Below are positions 43,501-50,229 of a stretch of 64,000 nt of DNA, piece after piece. Below the pieces are notes generated by a model, which saw only the letters and a program-made list of their open reading frames with translations, searched no databases and was not told where the DNA came from. The stretch comes from Druceiella hillmani (taxonomy: Eukaryota > Arthropoda > Insecta > Lepidoptera > Hepialidae): the NCBI GenBank assembly GCA_039881145.1, contig JAYKKI010000061.1:10142001-10206000 (forward strand). Reading direction: 5' to 3'. A program made the position numbers and the translations under genes. The number at the start of each line of letters is the position of its first letter. The first letter of the stretch is position 1.

Positions 43501-44583
43501 AGGCAAAATAATATTATAATATCCTATTTTTAACATGTCATTATTCTTTCTTATATTTTATATACCTTAACTGTTATTCTAGGCAATATAACCTCATTAA
43601 AATATAAAATATCTGTAAGCGGTCGTATAAAGTGATAATTTTTTCTTTCGTCATACATTTTATTTGATAGTTGACAGATTTAAAAATGTGAAATGATTAA
43701 GGCTTAATATGAATAAGGTGAAAGGTTGAACTTGTATATTGCAAATAGCTCGAAACGAGTGCAAAAATGCTTCGTAAACTTTTTTGGGGAACGCTTGTAT
43801 TAATTAAATAAAACGAAGTTCGAAAATTTATTGATTTCAATTTCGAAGCTTATCAAACTTTGTAATAAATATTGAAGTTCTTATCATTTATTTTTTTACA
43901 TCTCCTTACGGTCGTTAGTCATTGCTTTATTTAAATGTAGCCATAAATTCATACTTATACAAACTAGTGTAGTAGATAAGCGGCAGCAACGAAACGTATT
44001 AAAAACAAGCTGAGATTCGAATAAAGTGTGTCTCTTTTTCCCTACAACTTTTTCTGCATACACTGTCGAGAGACGTTCAAATATTTATTTGCCACCTCAC
44101 GACTTAATTTATAAATTGACAATGTGTCTGCAGTTATTTTAACTGTAAATTAAATAGGAAACAGCATGCCGTTTTAAATGATACATAATTCTGAAAATTT
44201 TACTATAAATAATGTTATAGTTAGTTATTTTAATTAATCGATTATCACTGTTAAGTTAATTAATTCAAGTATGGAGCTAAACTGATATTTGGATTTTCCC
44301 TGTTCACTTTGAGGATGATATCGAACTGTAGCATATTCACATCGACTTTAGCAGCGTTTGCTTGGTTACGCAAACCAGTTTTTGGCCATCTCGCCTTCAA
44401 AACTTCGCCTTATAGCATTTTAAATTCAAACAAATAAATATCGATACGATTTTGAAGCTTAGAAATTATTTTACATAACCTTAAAAACCTTGGTTGCTAC
44501 TCACCACACTTGACATAAAAAATATTGGCTAGGACAAACACTAGTACACTTGAGACAACAGTGTTACTAAATTTGTTTCTCAT
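16457..44583 (-). CDS. CLIP-domain trypsin-like serine protease, complete 7-exon gene
   Basis: Seven exons spliced by GT-AG rules give 1,125 coding bases, a 374-residue protein. Seen: signal peptide (about residues 1-19), clip domain (Cys 26, 33, 39, 66, 78), linker Cys108, activation site Arg115/Ile116 (RITGG), catalytic His160 (TAAHC), Asp217 (NDIGL), Ser321 (GDSGGP). Asp315 sits six residues before the Ser, as at the base of a trypsin S1 pocket, and SYG at 344-346 fits trypsin. Cys182 and Cys191 match the extra loop disulfide of CLIPB proteases. Known for the family: secreted haemolymph zymogens, cut after Arg by an upstream protease, that activate prophenoloxidase or Spaetzle-type substrates. 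Inferred: this gene has such a role; the substrate is unknown. All six intron phases agree and no stop or frameshift interrupts it. Odd: position 77, normally the fifth clip Cys, is Arg. Introns are 16.6, 0.6, 1.4, 0.8, 6.3 and 1.2 kb. Confidence 0.93.
17645..17687. repeat. Perfect 21-bp inverted repeat with one-base centre
   Basis: AGATGTTTAAGTTTTAGCTT and one more base are mirrored exactly at 17,667-17,687 around a single C. It lies in intron 6 of the CLIP protease. The transcript could fold into an almost loop-free hairpin. Confidence 0.9.
17895..18072 (-). CDS. Exon 6 of the CLIP protease: middle of catalytic domain
   Basis: Residues 232-290. Encodes NAQPICLP (Cys238, expected partner of linker Cys108), VAGWGLTE and a conserved NNDC (Cys285). 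The acceptor is ATTTTAG and the donor GA/GTAAGT, phase 2. It has exactly the same length (178 bases) as the related exon at 57,464-57,641, with about 31 of 58 residues identical by eye. Confidence 0.94.
18073..19440. other. Intron 5, first part: no gene seen
   Basis: AT-rich intron sequence between exon 6 and the short duplications near 19.6 kb. Nothing recognised on either strand. Confidence 0.5.
19633..19724. repeat. 46-bp tandem duplication
   Basis: A unit starting GAATGTAGAAGAAGACTACT and ending GTTTGACCTT occurs twice in tandem (19,633 and 19,679), nearly identical, so the duplication is recent. The surrounding sequence at 19.45-20.1 kb may be worn LINE 3' sequence, but I cannot prove it. 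Confidence 0.85.
20750..23545 (-). mobile_element. Non-LTR retrotransposon (LINE), endonuclease plus reverse transcriptase, decayed
   Basis: Minus strand, inside intron 5. Seen in order: an AP-endonuclease start EMRWSGQGV (about 23,290), [11 protein letters not shown], the [10 protein letters not shown] and HSLHEE blocks (about 22,990-22,910), [10 protein letters not shown] (about 21,640), [15 protein letters not shown], the catalytic FADD (21,350-21,361), DIVGRT, and the C-terminal [15 protein letters not shown] and GWRDIFGL (about 20,860-20,770). Many stops and shifts. The 5' end carries a local duplication. Clade not assigned. Confidence 0.88.
23068..23545. repeat. Local duplication inside the LINE endonuclease region
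   Basis: The block CCATTACTCCTTGGCCAGAC through AAGTTTATTTAAC at 23,262-23,349 recurs at 23,459-23,549. The block TCAGTGAAGACATGGGTACA through TTTGCATTTTA at 23,080 recurs near 23,415. The copies differ by about 10 percent, so either one LINE duplicated internally or two copies are fused. Confidence 0.75.
23550..24413. other. Intron 5, last part: no gene seen
   Basis: AT-rich intron between the LINE and exon 5. No further coding match. Confidence 0.5.
24414..24519 (-). CDS. Exon 5 of the CLIP protease: catalytic Asp exon
   Basis: Residues 197-231. Encodes [13 protein letters not shown] and [11 protein letters not shown], with Asp217 as the triad aspartate, the usual context for insect S1 proteases. 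The acceptor is CTTTCAG and the donor CGAA/GTAAGT, phase 1. The first half directly continues the CAPPVQ end of exon 4, as in other CLIP proteases. Confidence 0.94.
24520..25344. other. Intron 4: no gene seen
   Basis: About 825 bases of AT-rich intron with consensus splice ends and no recognised element. Confidence 0.6.
25345..25520 (-). CDS. Exon 4 of the CLIP protease: catalytic His exon
   Basis: Residues 138-196. Contains FKCGGSLI, then YVLTAAHC with catalytic His160, then GVRIGEH, and a DC...YCAPPVQ loop whose two cysteines (182, 191) are typical of CLIPB proteases. The acceptor is TTGCAG, entered in phase 1, and the donor CAG/GTTGAG in phase 0. Fully open with no changed key residue. 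Confidence 0.94.
25690..26165 (+). mobile_element. Probable mariner-like transposase remnant
   Basis: In intron 3. A stretch near 25,950-26,010 reads [17 protein letters not shown], resembling the PYSPDLAPSD.HLF block around the third catalytic residue of mariner transposases. Downstream FSEEKPKKF resembles the KP..FY block before the C-terminus, in another frame. Several stops; no termini found. The hairpin at 26,001-26,029 overlaps it. Confidence 0.45.
26001..26029. repeat. 12-bp perfect inverted repeat, 5-base loop
   Basis: GCGTAAATAATC, AGATA, GATTATTTACGC. A short hairpin with an unusually exact stem for this region, in intron 3. Confidence 0.85.
26166..26968. other. Intron 3, remainder: no gene seen
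   Basis: AT-rich. The open frame at 26,520-26,747 plus lacks any recognised motif. Confidence 0.5.
26969..27155 (-). CDS. Exon 3 of the CLIP protease: end of clip domain, linker, activation site
   Basis: Residues 76-137. It opens with VRCPP where clip domains usually read VCCP, so the fifth clip cysteine is Arg (CGC instead of TGC, a single T-to-C change). A 30-residue linker follows, then HDCGQ (Cys108, normally disulfide-bonded to the catalytic domain), the activation cleavage at Arg115/ITGG, and EFPWMALL, the conserved start of the mature chain. The donor is AATG/GTTAGT, phase 1. Arg at the cleavage point means activation by a trypsin-like protease. Confidence 0.9.
27156..27768. other. 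Intron 2: no gene seen
   Basis: About 613 bases with consensus splice ends. The plus-strand open frame 27,270-27,464 is unrecognised and probably chance. Confidence 0.6.
27769..27914 (-). CDS. Exon 2 of the CLIP protease: clip domain
   Basis: Encodes residues 27-75, with CVNLYEC (Cys33, Cys39) and LRTIQCGW (Cys66), the standard spacing of a CLIP disulfide-knot domain. The acceptor is ATAACAG and the donor ATG/GTGGGT, phase 0. The domain ends ...TPM and continues in exon 3. Clip domains in this family mediate interaction with activating or cofactor proteins. The same exon in the plus-strand relic ends at the same place with the same donor sequence (AAG/GTGGGT at 538). Confidence 0.92.
28725..28770. 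repeat. CA then TA compound microsatellite
   Basis: About ten CA units followed by TA units. Confidence 0.93.
28943..29029. repeat. 38-bp inverted repeat, 11-base loop (miniature foldback)
   Basis: Arms 28,943-28,980 and 28,992-29,029 begin ACGATATAAAT and pair almost throughout (TTTTTTACGAAATTAGAATA exact, a few mismatches near CTTC). Likely a tiny foldback transposon or transposon end. The transcript would form a strong hairpin. Confidence 0.85.
29765..30600 (+). mobile_element. Helitron 5'-end fragment with N-terminal ORF relic
   Basis: Begins TCTATCTATTATAAAACAAT followed by T/G-rich sequence, very like the 5' terminus of insect Helitrons (TC start, AT insertion). About 400 bases on, an Arg/Glu-rich frame starts at 30,161 (MEGSRREEN) and contains two imperfect repeats, the second reading [16 protein letters not shown], resembling the N-terminal repeats of Helitron replicase proteins. 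Stops interrupt it and no Rep or helicase follows, so it is truncated. Confidence 0.55.
30846..30929. repeat. CT-TA-TG compound microsatellite
   Basis: Three adjoining dinucleotide runs in the order CT, TA, TG. Confidence 0.95.
30930..32440. other. Intron 1: no gene seen
   Basis: AT-rich. A short direct repeat (ACCAACTGTTCTTTAT) occurs twice near 31,108 and 31,139. Nothing else recognised. Confidence 0.45.
32442..32492. repeat. TA microsatellite
   Basis: About 50 bases of TA repeats. Confidence 0.95.
32583..32615. repeat. 15-bp inverted repeat, 3-base loop
   Basis: CCAGGTAAAGTTATT, AAT, AATAACTTTATCTGG. One mismatch, which would be a G-U pair in RNA. Confidence 0.85.
33234..33288 (+). CDS. 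Candidate orphan first exon with signal-peptide-like start
   Basis: ATG followed by 18 codons encoding [19 protein letters not shown] (charged start, then hydrophobic core), ending at a strong donor G/GTGAGT in phase 1, the same phase as exon 1 of the intact protease. It lies inside that gene's first intron on the opposite strand. No matching downstream exon was found on the plus strand, so it may be chance or a relic of another duplicated gene. Confidence 0.3.
33300..34140. other. Intron 1: no gene seen
   Basis: AT-rich, no recognised coding sequence or repeat. Confidence 0.45.
34145..34300. repeat. Imperfect ACAGAC-type hexamer repeat
   Basis: About 150 bases of degenerate six-base units such as CAGACA, CAGACG and CATAGA following an ACAC run. 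Purine/C-rich on the plus strand. Confidence 0.8.
34483..34541. repeat. TA microsatellite
   Basis: About 58 bases of TA repeats. Confidence 0.95.
34690..34765. other. CpG-rich patch
   Basis: About 75 bases dense in CG dinucleotides (GGGCGCTTCGCCTCGCGGAG) in otherwise AT-rich intron, with partial self-complementarity. It could be a transposon end; function unknown. Confidence 0.5.
35060..35460. repeat. Three tandem units of about 126-132 bp
   Basis: Units beginning near 35,071, 35,203 and 35,329 share GAGTTAATATT, TTGTCATTCAGTT, TCTAGCTCA and AGTTAGTTTAAAACTGTTTG, separated by AAACAAACA tracts. The blocks and the A/C-rich end resemble a SINE-like or LINE 3' tail amplified in tandem. Confidence 0.75.
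35560..36795. other. Intron 1: no gene seen
   Basis: AT-rich. Nothing recognised before the copia element. Confidence 0.45.
36799..38590 (+). mobile_element. Ty1/copia retrotransposon, internal deletion derivative
   Basis: Possible 5' LTR 36,799 to about 37,290 (TGTTGAAA start; no second copy to confirm). The primer-binding site GGTTTTGGGCCCAG (37,294-37,307) matches the half-tRNA-iMet primer site used by Drosophila copia with one mismatch. Gag starts at ATG 37,533 ([18 protein letters not shown]) and has stops at 37,686 and elsewhere. The zinc knuckle ECYCCGH (about 38,197) runs straight into reverse transcriptase [16 protein letters not shown] (about 38,235), [13 protein letters not shown] and SLYALK (about 38,565). 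Protease, integrase and the rest of RT are gone. Confidence 0.88.
38947..40023 (-). mobile_element. Relic of a cysteine-module DNA-transposon-like family (copy A)
   Basis: Minus strand. The N-terminal frame (40,023-39,661) includes [10 protein letters not shown]. Next comes [20 protein letters not shown] (39,483), and then [19 protein letters not shown] (about 39,060). The last block resembles a widespread invertebrate repeat-encoded protein family of unknown function (a Cys module, then an ATRP..ISPL..G block). Stops separate the blocks. No termini found. Confidence 0.45.
40030..41280. other. Intron 1: no gene; CpG-rich spot
   Basis: AT-rich except 40,755-40,800 (AAAATGGCGGCCGCGGGACA), an isolated GC-rich spot that looks like part of a repeat end. 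No coding match. Confidence 0.45.
41285..41340 (-). ncRNA. Candidate hammerhead ribozyme in the Penelope-like element terminal sequence
   Basis: Minus strand order: CAC, CTGAAGA (matches the CUGANGA core, 41,324-41,330), stem II GTTGT-AAT-ACAAC, GAAAC (41,305-41,309), a short CTAG loop closed by C-G, then GTC (41,298-41,300) at the expected cleavage position, followed by GTG pairing with the first CAC. One unpaired T before stem II and a short stem I are weak points. Hammerheads are known from Penelope-like terminal repeats. Confidence 0.6.
41824..42201 (-). CDS. GIY-YIG endonuclease domain of the Penelope-like element
   Basis: 125 open codons. GIY at SGIYKL and YIG at [10 protein letters not shown], then RYKEH (Arg is the usual catalytic residue), and [12 protein letters not shown] with a His-rich segment, then a long conserved helix. 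The upstream CNEC fits the Cys pair found in Penelope nucleases. In these elements it nicks target DNA for insertion. It is the best-preserved part of the element but lacks its RT partner in frame, so it is probably dead. Confidence 0.85.
   Translation of the reverse strand: MGKTLINNKEKIDKHKKSGIYKLKCNECNSVYIGQTGRDFNTRYKEHIASWRNNKPDTSHFAKYLIENNHHPHTDNATYILQINTKGNKLNILKTLKINRYKKDTMVNILNERLNIISSPILNIF
43011..44504. other. Intron 1, end next to exon 1: no gene seen
   Basis: AT-rich intron. Nothing recognised. Confidence 0.5.
44505..44583 (-). CDS. Exon 1 of the CLIP protease: start codon and signal peptide
   Basis: The ATG is at 44,583-44,581. The 26 codons encode a short basic start (MRNK), a hydrophobic core rich in Val and Leu, and end at Cys26, the first clip cysteine. 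A likely signal-peptidase site is after VLA at residue 19. The donor is a good G/GTGAGT, leaving phase 1. That phase fits exon 2, which begins with two bases completing a Glu codon, although exon 2 is 16.6 kb away. Assignment rests on phase, the need for a signal peptide and first Cys, and the TATA box upstream; no transcript was available to confirm it. Confidence 0.8.
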
Positions 44584-44721
44584 CTTCGTTGATTCTCGTT
44601 TAATTATTCACTTTGATTCAAGTTTTCCCTCCAATATTAAAAAGTCAGCACGTCGAACTTTTATTATAAAGGCACTTATTATTCGCCGTTTGCGAAATGT
44701 GAATTATTTACATCACATTTA

Positions 44722-44729
44722 TATTTATA
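44722..44729 (-). promoter_or_regulatory. TATA box of the CLIP protease gene
   Basis: TATAAATA reads on the minus strand about 140 bases before the ATG. About 27-30 bases downstream, near 44,693, lies TTCACATTT, a plausible initiator. That would give a 5' leader of roughly 110 bases. Inferred from sequence only. Confidence 0.5.
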
Positions 44730-45995
44730 CTAGACATTCCCAAGATCACCCATTCATCAAGACGTACTATCCGTGTGAGATGTACCGACATACTGCCGTA
44801 TTCGTTTACGTAGTTCGAACCCAGCAATTTACTTATCAATGTAACTGGTTCTCAAACTATGGCTTGCTCGCGTTAACAATTGATTTTTTATAATAATTTA
44901 TACATTTTTCTCCTTAGTTTTTAATTGTTAAAAATTGTTTAAGAAAATTGTCCTTACTAATCCGATTATTTAAAATAATGATGAATATTTTAAATGACCG
45001 TGATATATTTGTCATTGTACGAGAACAAATTTAAAAAAAAAACGAAACATTAAATTGTATTATCGGGGTACATATATTTATTTCCTATGCAAACAAATTT
45101 TCTTGTTTCTGAATTTATTTATTAATTAAAAATTATTTAATATTATTAATAGCTCATTTCTGAATTTTTGGTTATTTCACATTTTTTATCATATTTTTTT
45201 TGCTCGGTACTGAGAAAACCCATGATTTTCGTAAATTGATTTAAAATTGTGAAAATGAATTATGATTTATTATAGGGCGTTAGTTTATAATGACGAAAAA
45301 TTATTTCATGTCCACCGAAAGAAGAATATTAAGCAAAACTAAATATAGGATATTATGCCTTTCCTTAGATACGTAAAAATTCATCCCGGTACGTTAAAAT
45401 CTCCTTAGGGCTCTAAGTTTCACATTTAGATTGTCAATACTTTAAAATATTAACCAGCATCTCCTAAGTTCTATCTTCTATTGACCAATTTTCTGTATTC
45501 GGAACACATACGGAACAATTCAAAATAATTGACTTGTTCCGTATGTGTTTAACAAAAGTTGCATTGTTTATATTTTAACAAATATTTTACAGATGCGTAT
45601 TACTGACATAAGTTATCTCGCCTGTTTGTTTCTAAGCAATTATCTCAAAATTTACAAAGTTACTTTAGATGAAATTTTTACACACATTTTTTGATTTACC
45701 AAGAACTTTATAGGTTTAATTACAAAAAAGTGGAAAGTTGTAAGCACTAGTTAATATATTATACATAATATATTGCGTTTAGCATACATAAATATTTTTA
45801 TAACTCATATCATATCCGACATATGAACGATTTGAAGCTGTTCTTTTATTATTCGAATAAGTTTATTTCTATAAGAAAAATTCCGATTTTCAATATTTCT
45901 AATAAAAATGTAGTTACCAAGAAAATTATCAAGGGAATGGCGAGAATTATCATGTGAAGAATTTAACCGTGTGGTGGATTGTACCATATACAAGT
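44730..45995. other. Upstream flank of the CLIP protease
   Basis: AT-rich. Holds a perfect hairpin at 45,503-45,549 and otherwise no gene. Confidence 0.5.
45503..45549. repeat. 16-bp perfect inverted repeat, 15-base loop
   Basis: AACACATACGGAACAA mirrored as TTGTTCCGTATGTGTT. It lies about 0.8 kb upstream of the protease TATA box. Confidence 0.9.
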
Positions 45996-46000
45996 GTTTT

Positions 46001-46297
46001 TTTTAACTGGGACAGTATGGGGAAATCCGAAACCATAGCAAAAACAGTGAAATTGTGTTAGGTGCTATTGGGACACCTGTCCAGATTTTTTCCGCCCATA
46101 TAATGAAATGATAATATCATTAAACTGAGTTGATTCACATAAAATAAATTTTTGTTAATTTTTATGGAAAACTCATGTTTGATCAAAAATTTGACTACGC
46201 CAAAATAGATTCCATAAAAAAAGACGTAATGGTACGAAAGACAGTTTCCCTGTATCTGCTGTGGTTTCGGATTTCCCCATAATGCCACAGTTAAAAC
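46001..46297. mobile_element. MITE of about 297 bp with about 43-bp terminal inverted repeats
   Basis: The left end TTTTAACTGGGACAGTATGG continues GGAAATCCGAAACCA. The right end is its reverse complement with a few mismatches, reading outward from 46,297. The interior is non-coding, so it must have been moved by another element's transposase. Flanking target duplication not resolved. Confidence 0.75.
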
Positions 46298-46890
46298 ACA
46301 CACTGTGTATCTGTTTTGAAAGAAGAAATCAATTAATGCATGTGCATTTGAATATGTCTATGATATGTATACGCTCAACCTAAATGATCTTAATTATCAA
46401 TTAGCTGCACTTGTTAGAAATATGCGAACAATGTTTATTTCGGTACAGGCCGATGTAAAAACCAGTCATGAATATGTCACTTCCTAATATTTTTCTTCTC
46501 AATTTTAGTGTTTTAATCATATGGCTTTCCATTTTCCAAATTATAAGCCTTATAAAATCCATATTCTTGGATAATTGTGGTACATTATGTACGTGAACAA
46601 ACAAATACAAAATACGCTATAAATAAATACGTATAAATACTAAATTGATATTACTTAAAAAAGATTGTTGTAGATGATATCACTTCAAAATAAAAAAGTA
46701 CATATTTTTCATGAAATATGAAAATCGTTATAAGTAAAAATTAATATAAGATGAATTATTAAAAATTATTACAGAATTTTAACAATGTGTTATTGTATCT
46801 TTAACGAACTTTAATTTTTTATAATGTTTAATATCTGAATATCTGGTTATGTACACACACACATATATACATGTACATACATATATATAC

Positions 46891-46939
<49 letters not shown>

Positions 46940-48420
46940 TATATATCCAAACTTTTGTTCATTGAAAATACTTATCTGAATTGGCTGATACATTGCGTCA
47001 ATATACCGAGACATGCCGGATAAATGTTCCGGAATTACCCTTCGTATTTTCCTGTTGATAAAATACTGGAGGGTAATTCCGTAGCAAAATTACTCGTTTA
47101 ACTCTCAAAAAAGTTACTCATTTCACTGTCAAAATTACCCCTAAATTTATAAATTAAAGTTTTCTACTTGACAAATATGCATATTTTAAGTGAGTAATAA
47201 GTGTAAGGTTAATAATATGCTCTTGTAGATAAGTATACGAATGGAGAAACTTTGAATCGATTCCATTAGTTTTCTGTTTATGTAGTTTTGGTTTGGAAGA
47301 GCAGAAATTATTTTTTTTCATGATAAACTTTAATGACCTACGTTATCACGATAGGGAAACACATACGAATAAATACGCAAAAAAATGGTTTTACCAAAAG
47401 TCATATGAACTGCTTATCGTAATACGTAATCCGTACTGAAATAAATCTATATTCAAACTTCAATATCACCCAATTAATTATGTTATTTTTCATGAGTTGT
47501 ACACGTGCGTGAGGTATATAAGCTTTCTATACTCATTTATGCAGATGATTGAGTGTTATTGAACCCAAGGCTAGTCAGACTTTCAAACGCACAATGGCAG
47601 CACAAAATAATTAATTAATTTTAAAGCAACAATTGTTTTATATTGCATCATGTATGGCAAACTTGCTACAATTTTTTTTAAATATTGCAATTTGTCTTGA
47701 TGTGAGAATTAATGGTTTACCGCATTACCAGCAAGCGCTAACAATTAATTACATTCAAAAAACGTTTTTCCCCCTATAAATTAATCAAAAAGAAATAGTT
47801 GCGTTTATTCTGTACGATTTAATTGTAATATGGTATTATTTCTTAGTGTGTTTATGTTTCTGAATGCACGTCAAGAAATGAAAATGTTCTGTAGGTTAAA
47901 TATATAATCTTTTCTTATAATATATTTTTTTATTATAGATTTTTTTTCCATATTTAATTTCAGTACAAGATAAAAATTATCTGTTTGTTCGTTACATTAT
48001 TCATAGATTAAAATATTTAGAATGTAATAATATATAAATTTTAGAAGTTATCAGAAAATTGTATATTCATCGAGATTGTTATCTATTGACATTTGGTTAA
48101 AATCATCGAAAATAATATGAATAACCCTTATTGGACAGCAACTTTAAAAGATTTAAATGTCAGCCAACATAATTTTAACATTTTTATGACTTGAGTTTGT
48201 GGGAAGTTTGTAAATTTTTTTTCGACGTCATATAATGTCATATTTAGTAAATAGAAAAAACAAAAACAGCCTTCAACAGATATAGGGCTATGTTCATTTT
48301 CTGAAACAAATACTATTATTCATTAACAATTTAAAAGATCTTATTTCGATTTTTTGCGATAATGTGCAGAACGCTTTAAGTACTTAAGTATATATTACAT
48401 ATTCAATTAATATGTTGCTA
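46298..48420. other. No gene; microsatellite
   Basis: AT-rich intergenic DNA with CA/TA repeats at 46,854-46,945. No coding sequence recognised. Confidence 0.5.
46854..46945. repeat. CA/TA compound microsatellite
   Basis: ACACAC then TA repeats with ATAC interruptions. Confidence 0.93.
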
Positions 48421-48480
48421 GCTGTTGCTCGCGGTTTCACCCGCGTGGTATAGGAAAACGTAGATTGCTTTTTGGCAGTG
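48418..48480. repeat. Short GC-rich insect repeat motif
   Basis: GCTGTTGCTCGCGGTTTCAC followed by CCGCGTGG resembles a motif (gctgttgcccgcgacttcgtccgcgtgg type) common at the ends of insect retroposons. Family not assigned. Confidence 0.45.
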
Positions 48481-49014
48481 CCAGCGAGACGTGTTGCTGT
48501 AAGGGCTCATATGCACTAGGCTGTTAGCCGCAACGCGGCATTTATCTGCTGGTCACGTAGTACGGTCGAAGTGACTGTATAATGGTTTGGGGCGTGCCTC
48601 TTTTATGAACAACTTCAGGGGATGGTACAAATCGCGAAGGTCAGTTTAACATTATTTGTGTTACAGTATGCGCATCGAAGAAGTTTTGGTTGTTATACAT
48701 GTGTACAGTCGTTATAATATCCATAAAATTGAAATAAAGGAAAACTGGTTACGCCCATTATTACAAATTCATGTGAAAAATATTAATTGTAACATTTTTA
48801 AAAAAATATGGATTTTTCTGGATCCAAGGTTGAAACAGATTGCACGAGTGAAGGAGTTGATTTTCCCAGGATGCAGACCACTGCGGTGGTCGATCAGTAT
48901 TATAACTTCTGATTGTGTACTCCCACGAAGTAGAGAATGATTACCATAATCGGACGCAGTGTTACAGGCCTAAGAAAGTCGAGGCTGTTTAAAATCTCTT
49001 GTATGTCCCCACAT

Positions 49015-49203
49015 TTAATTCATTTGGGTGTATTTATTAACTCTCACAATTATCAGCTCTATTTCTAGCTGTAAGTATTCAGGCAATTTTTTGAAGTCTC
49101 TCACTGGAGATAGGAAGAACAACCGGTATTCATCATTTTCCGCAATTTTTTTCTTATTTAAAATACCCACTTCTTGGATTTCGTTATCATCTTTCTTATA
49201 CAC
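49015..49203 (-). pseudogene. BESS-motif remnant, likely the Harbinger accessory protein
   Basis: Minus strand. Encodes ENDEYRLFFLSPVRDFKKL then PEYLQLEIELIIVRVN, matching the C-terminal BESS protein-interaction motif of MADF-BESS proteins (acidic residue, FFLSL-like, P..KKL, amphipathic helix). It sits about 0.3 kb from, and divergent to, the Harbinger transposase relic. PIF/Harbinger elements usually carry a second DNA-binding gene. The MADF/Myb half was not found. Confidence 0.55.
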
Positions 49204-49489
49204 ACTTCTGTTTCTCGTTAACTACGGCCTGTCCCAGGGTTATCTTTCTGATTAGTCGTTTCACTTACTAGGAATACTACTCTTAGTATCATTAACAGAT
49301 AACGTTTCCTTCAGCACAACAGGTTGTTGAAACTTATGCACGGAGTTCCATTCCTCGCTGCACACTTACTCATATTATATTTTTATTTTAATTCTTTAAT
49401 TAAATTGTTACGTATATTTGCTACTTTTTTTGGAATTTGTGACGTGTAATATTTTGTTTGTAAATTCAGAAGTTTCGTTAGTGCTATTA

Positions 49490-50000
49490 AAGAAATAGTG
49501 AGACAAGTATGTGCTGCCGAATGAAGGTAAGTTAAAGAATGTTACTAACAAATTTTCTGAAAGAGTCAACGTTCCAAACTACTTAGGAGCGATCAATGGA
49601 AAACATATACGCATTCTTCAACCAGAAAACAGCGGTTTTATGTATGATAACTATAAAAAACATATTCTCTAGCTTTTGTTTTTGATAGTAACAATAAATT
49701 TATTGCAATTGACGTTGGTGCATTCGAACTGTTTGGAACTTCATCTACATTCCATAGTACTTTATAAAAAAAACCATAATAATACTAATATAAAAAAAAC
49801 AACATAATACCAATTCCCTACATGTTTGTGGAAGACGAGGCGTGTGGGTTGTATGTAAATTTATTGAGTTCTTACGCAACAAACAATTTAAATGAGGCAA
49901 AAAAAACTTTTATTCACAGACATTGTAGACCTAGAAAATATATATAGTGTTTTTTGGGTATATTAGTAAATAAATAACGAATTTTCCATATGCCGATAAA
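49490..50000 (+). mobile_element. PIF/Harbinger transposase relic
   Basis: Plus strand. YLGAINGKHIRI and ENSG..YDNYKK match the GAIDGKHI..P..SGS.YYNYK block, but the first catalytic Asp is Asn. Further on, LPYMFVEDEACGLY matches the LPY..VGDEAF block, and FIHRHCRPRKYI then FLGILVNK match the R.SRAR..VE..FGIL..R helix, with stops in between. The second catalytic Asp region is lost, so the protein is dead. Ends not located. Confidence 0.85.
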
Positions 50001-50229
50001 TGTTAATATTGAACTGTCTGAATATGGAAATTATGATACTTACATTTCCCATAACTTTGTGAGAGATAGAAATAGATATCTCTTTGAAGCTTCTCTTACT
50101 TGCTCTCTATCAGAAAACATTTCGCAACGCAAACTAAGAAAATGCAAAAAGAATGGATCACGATATTGCAATCTATTGCAGAATATCTTGTAATATTGGG
50201 CAATTAAACTACATAATTAAAACTTTATG

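Noticed and set aside
44600..44770. NF-kB-like sites near the protease promoter (GGGAATGTCT and GGGAAAACTT on the minus strand)
   Set aside because: Each breaks the Rel consensus in at least one key position, so immune induction cannot be claimed from them.
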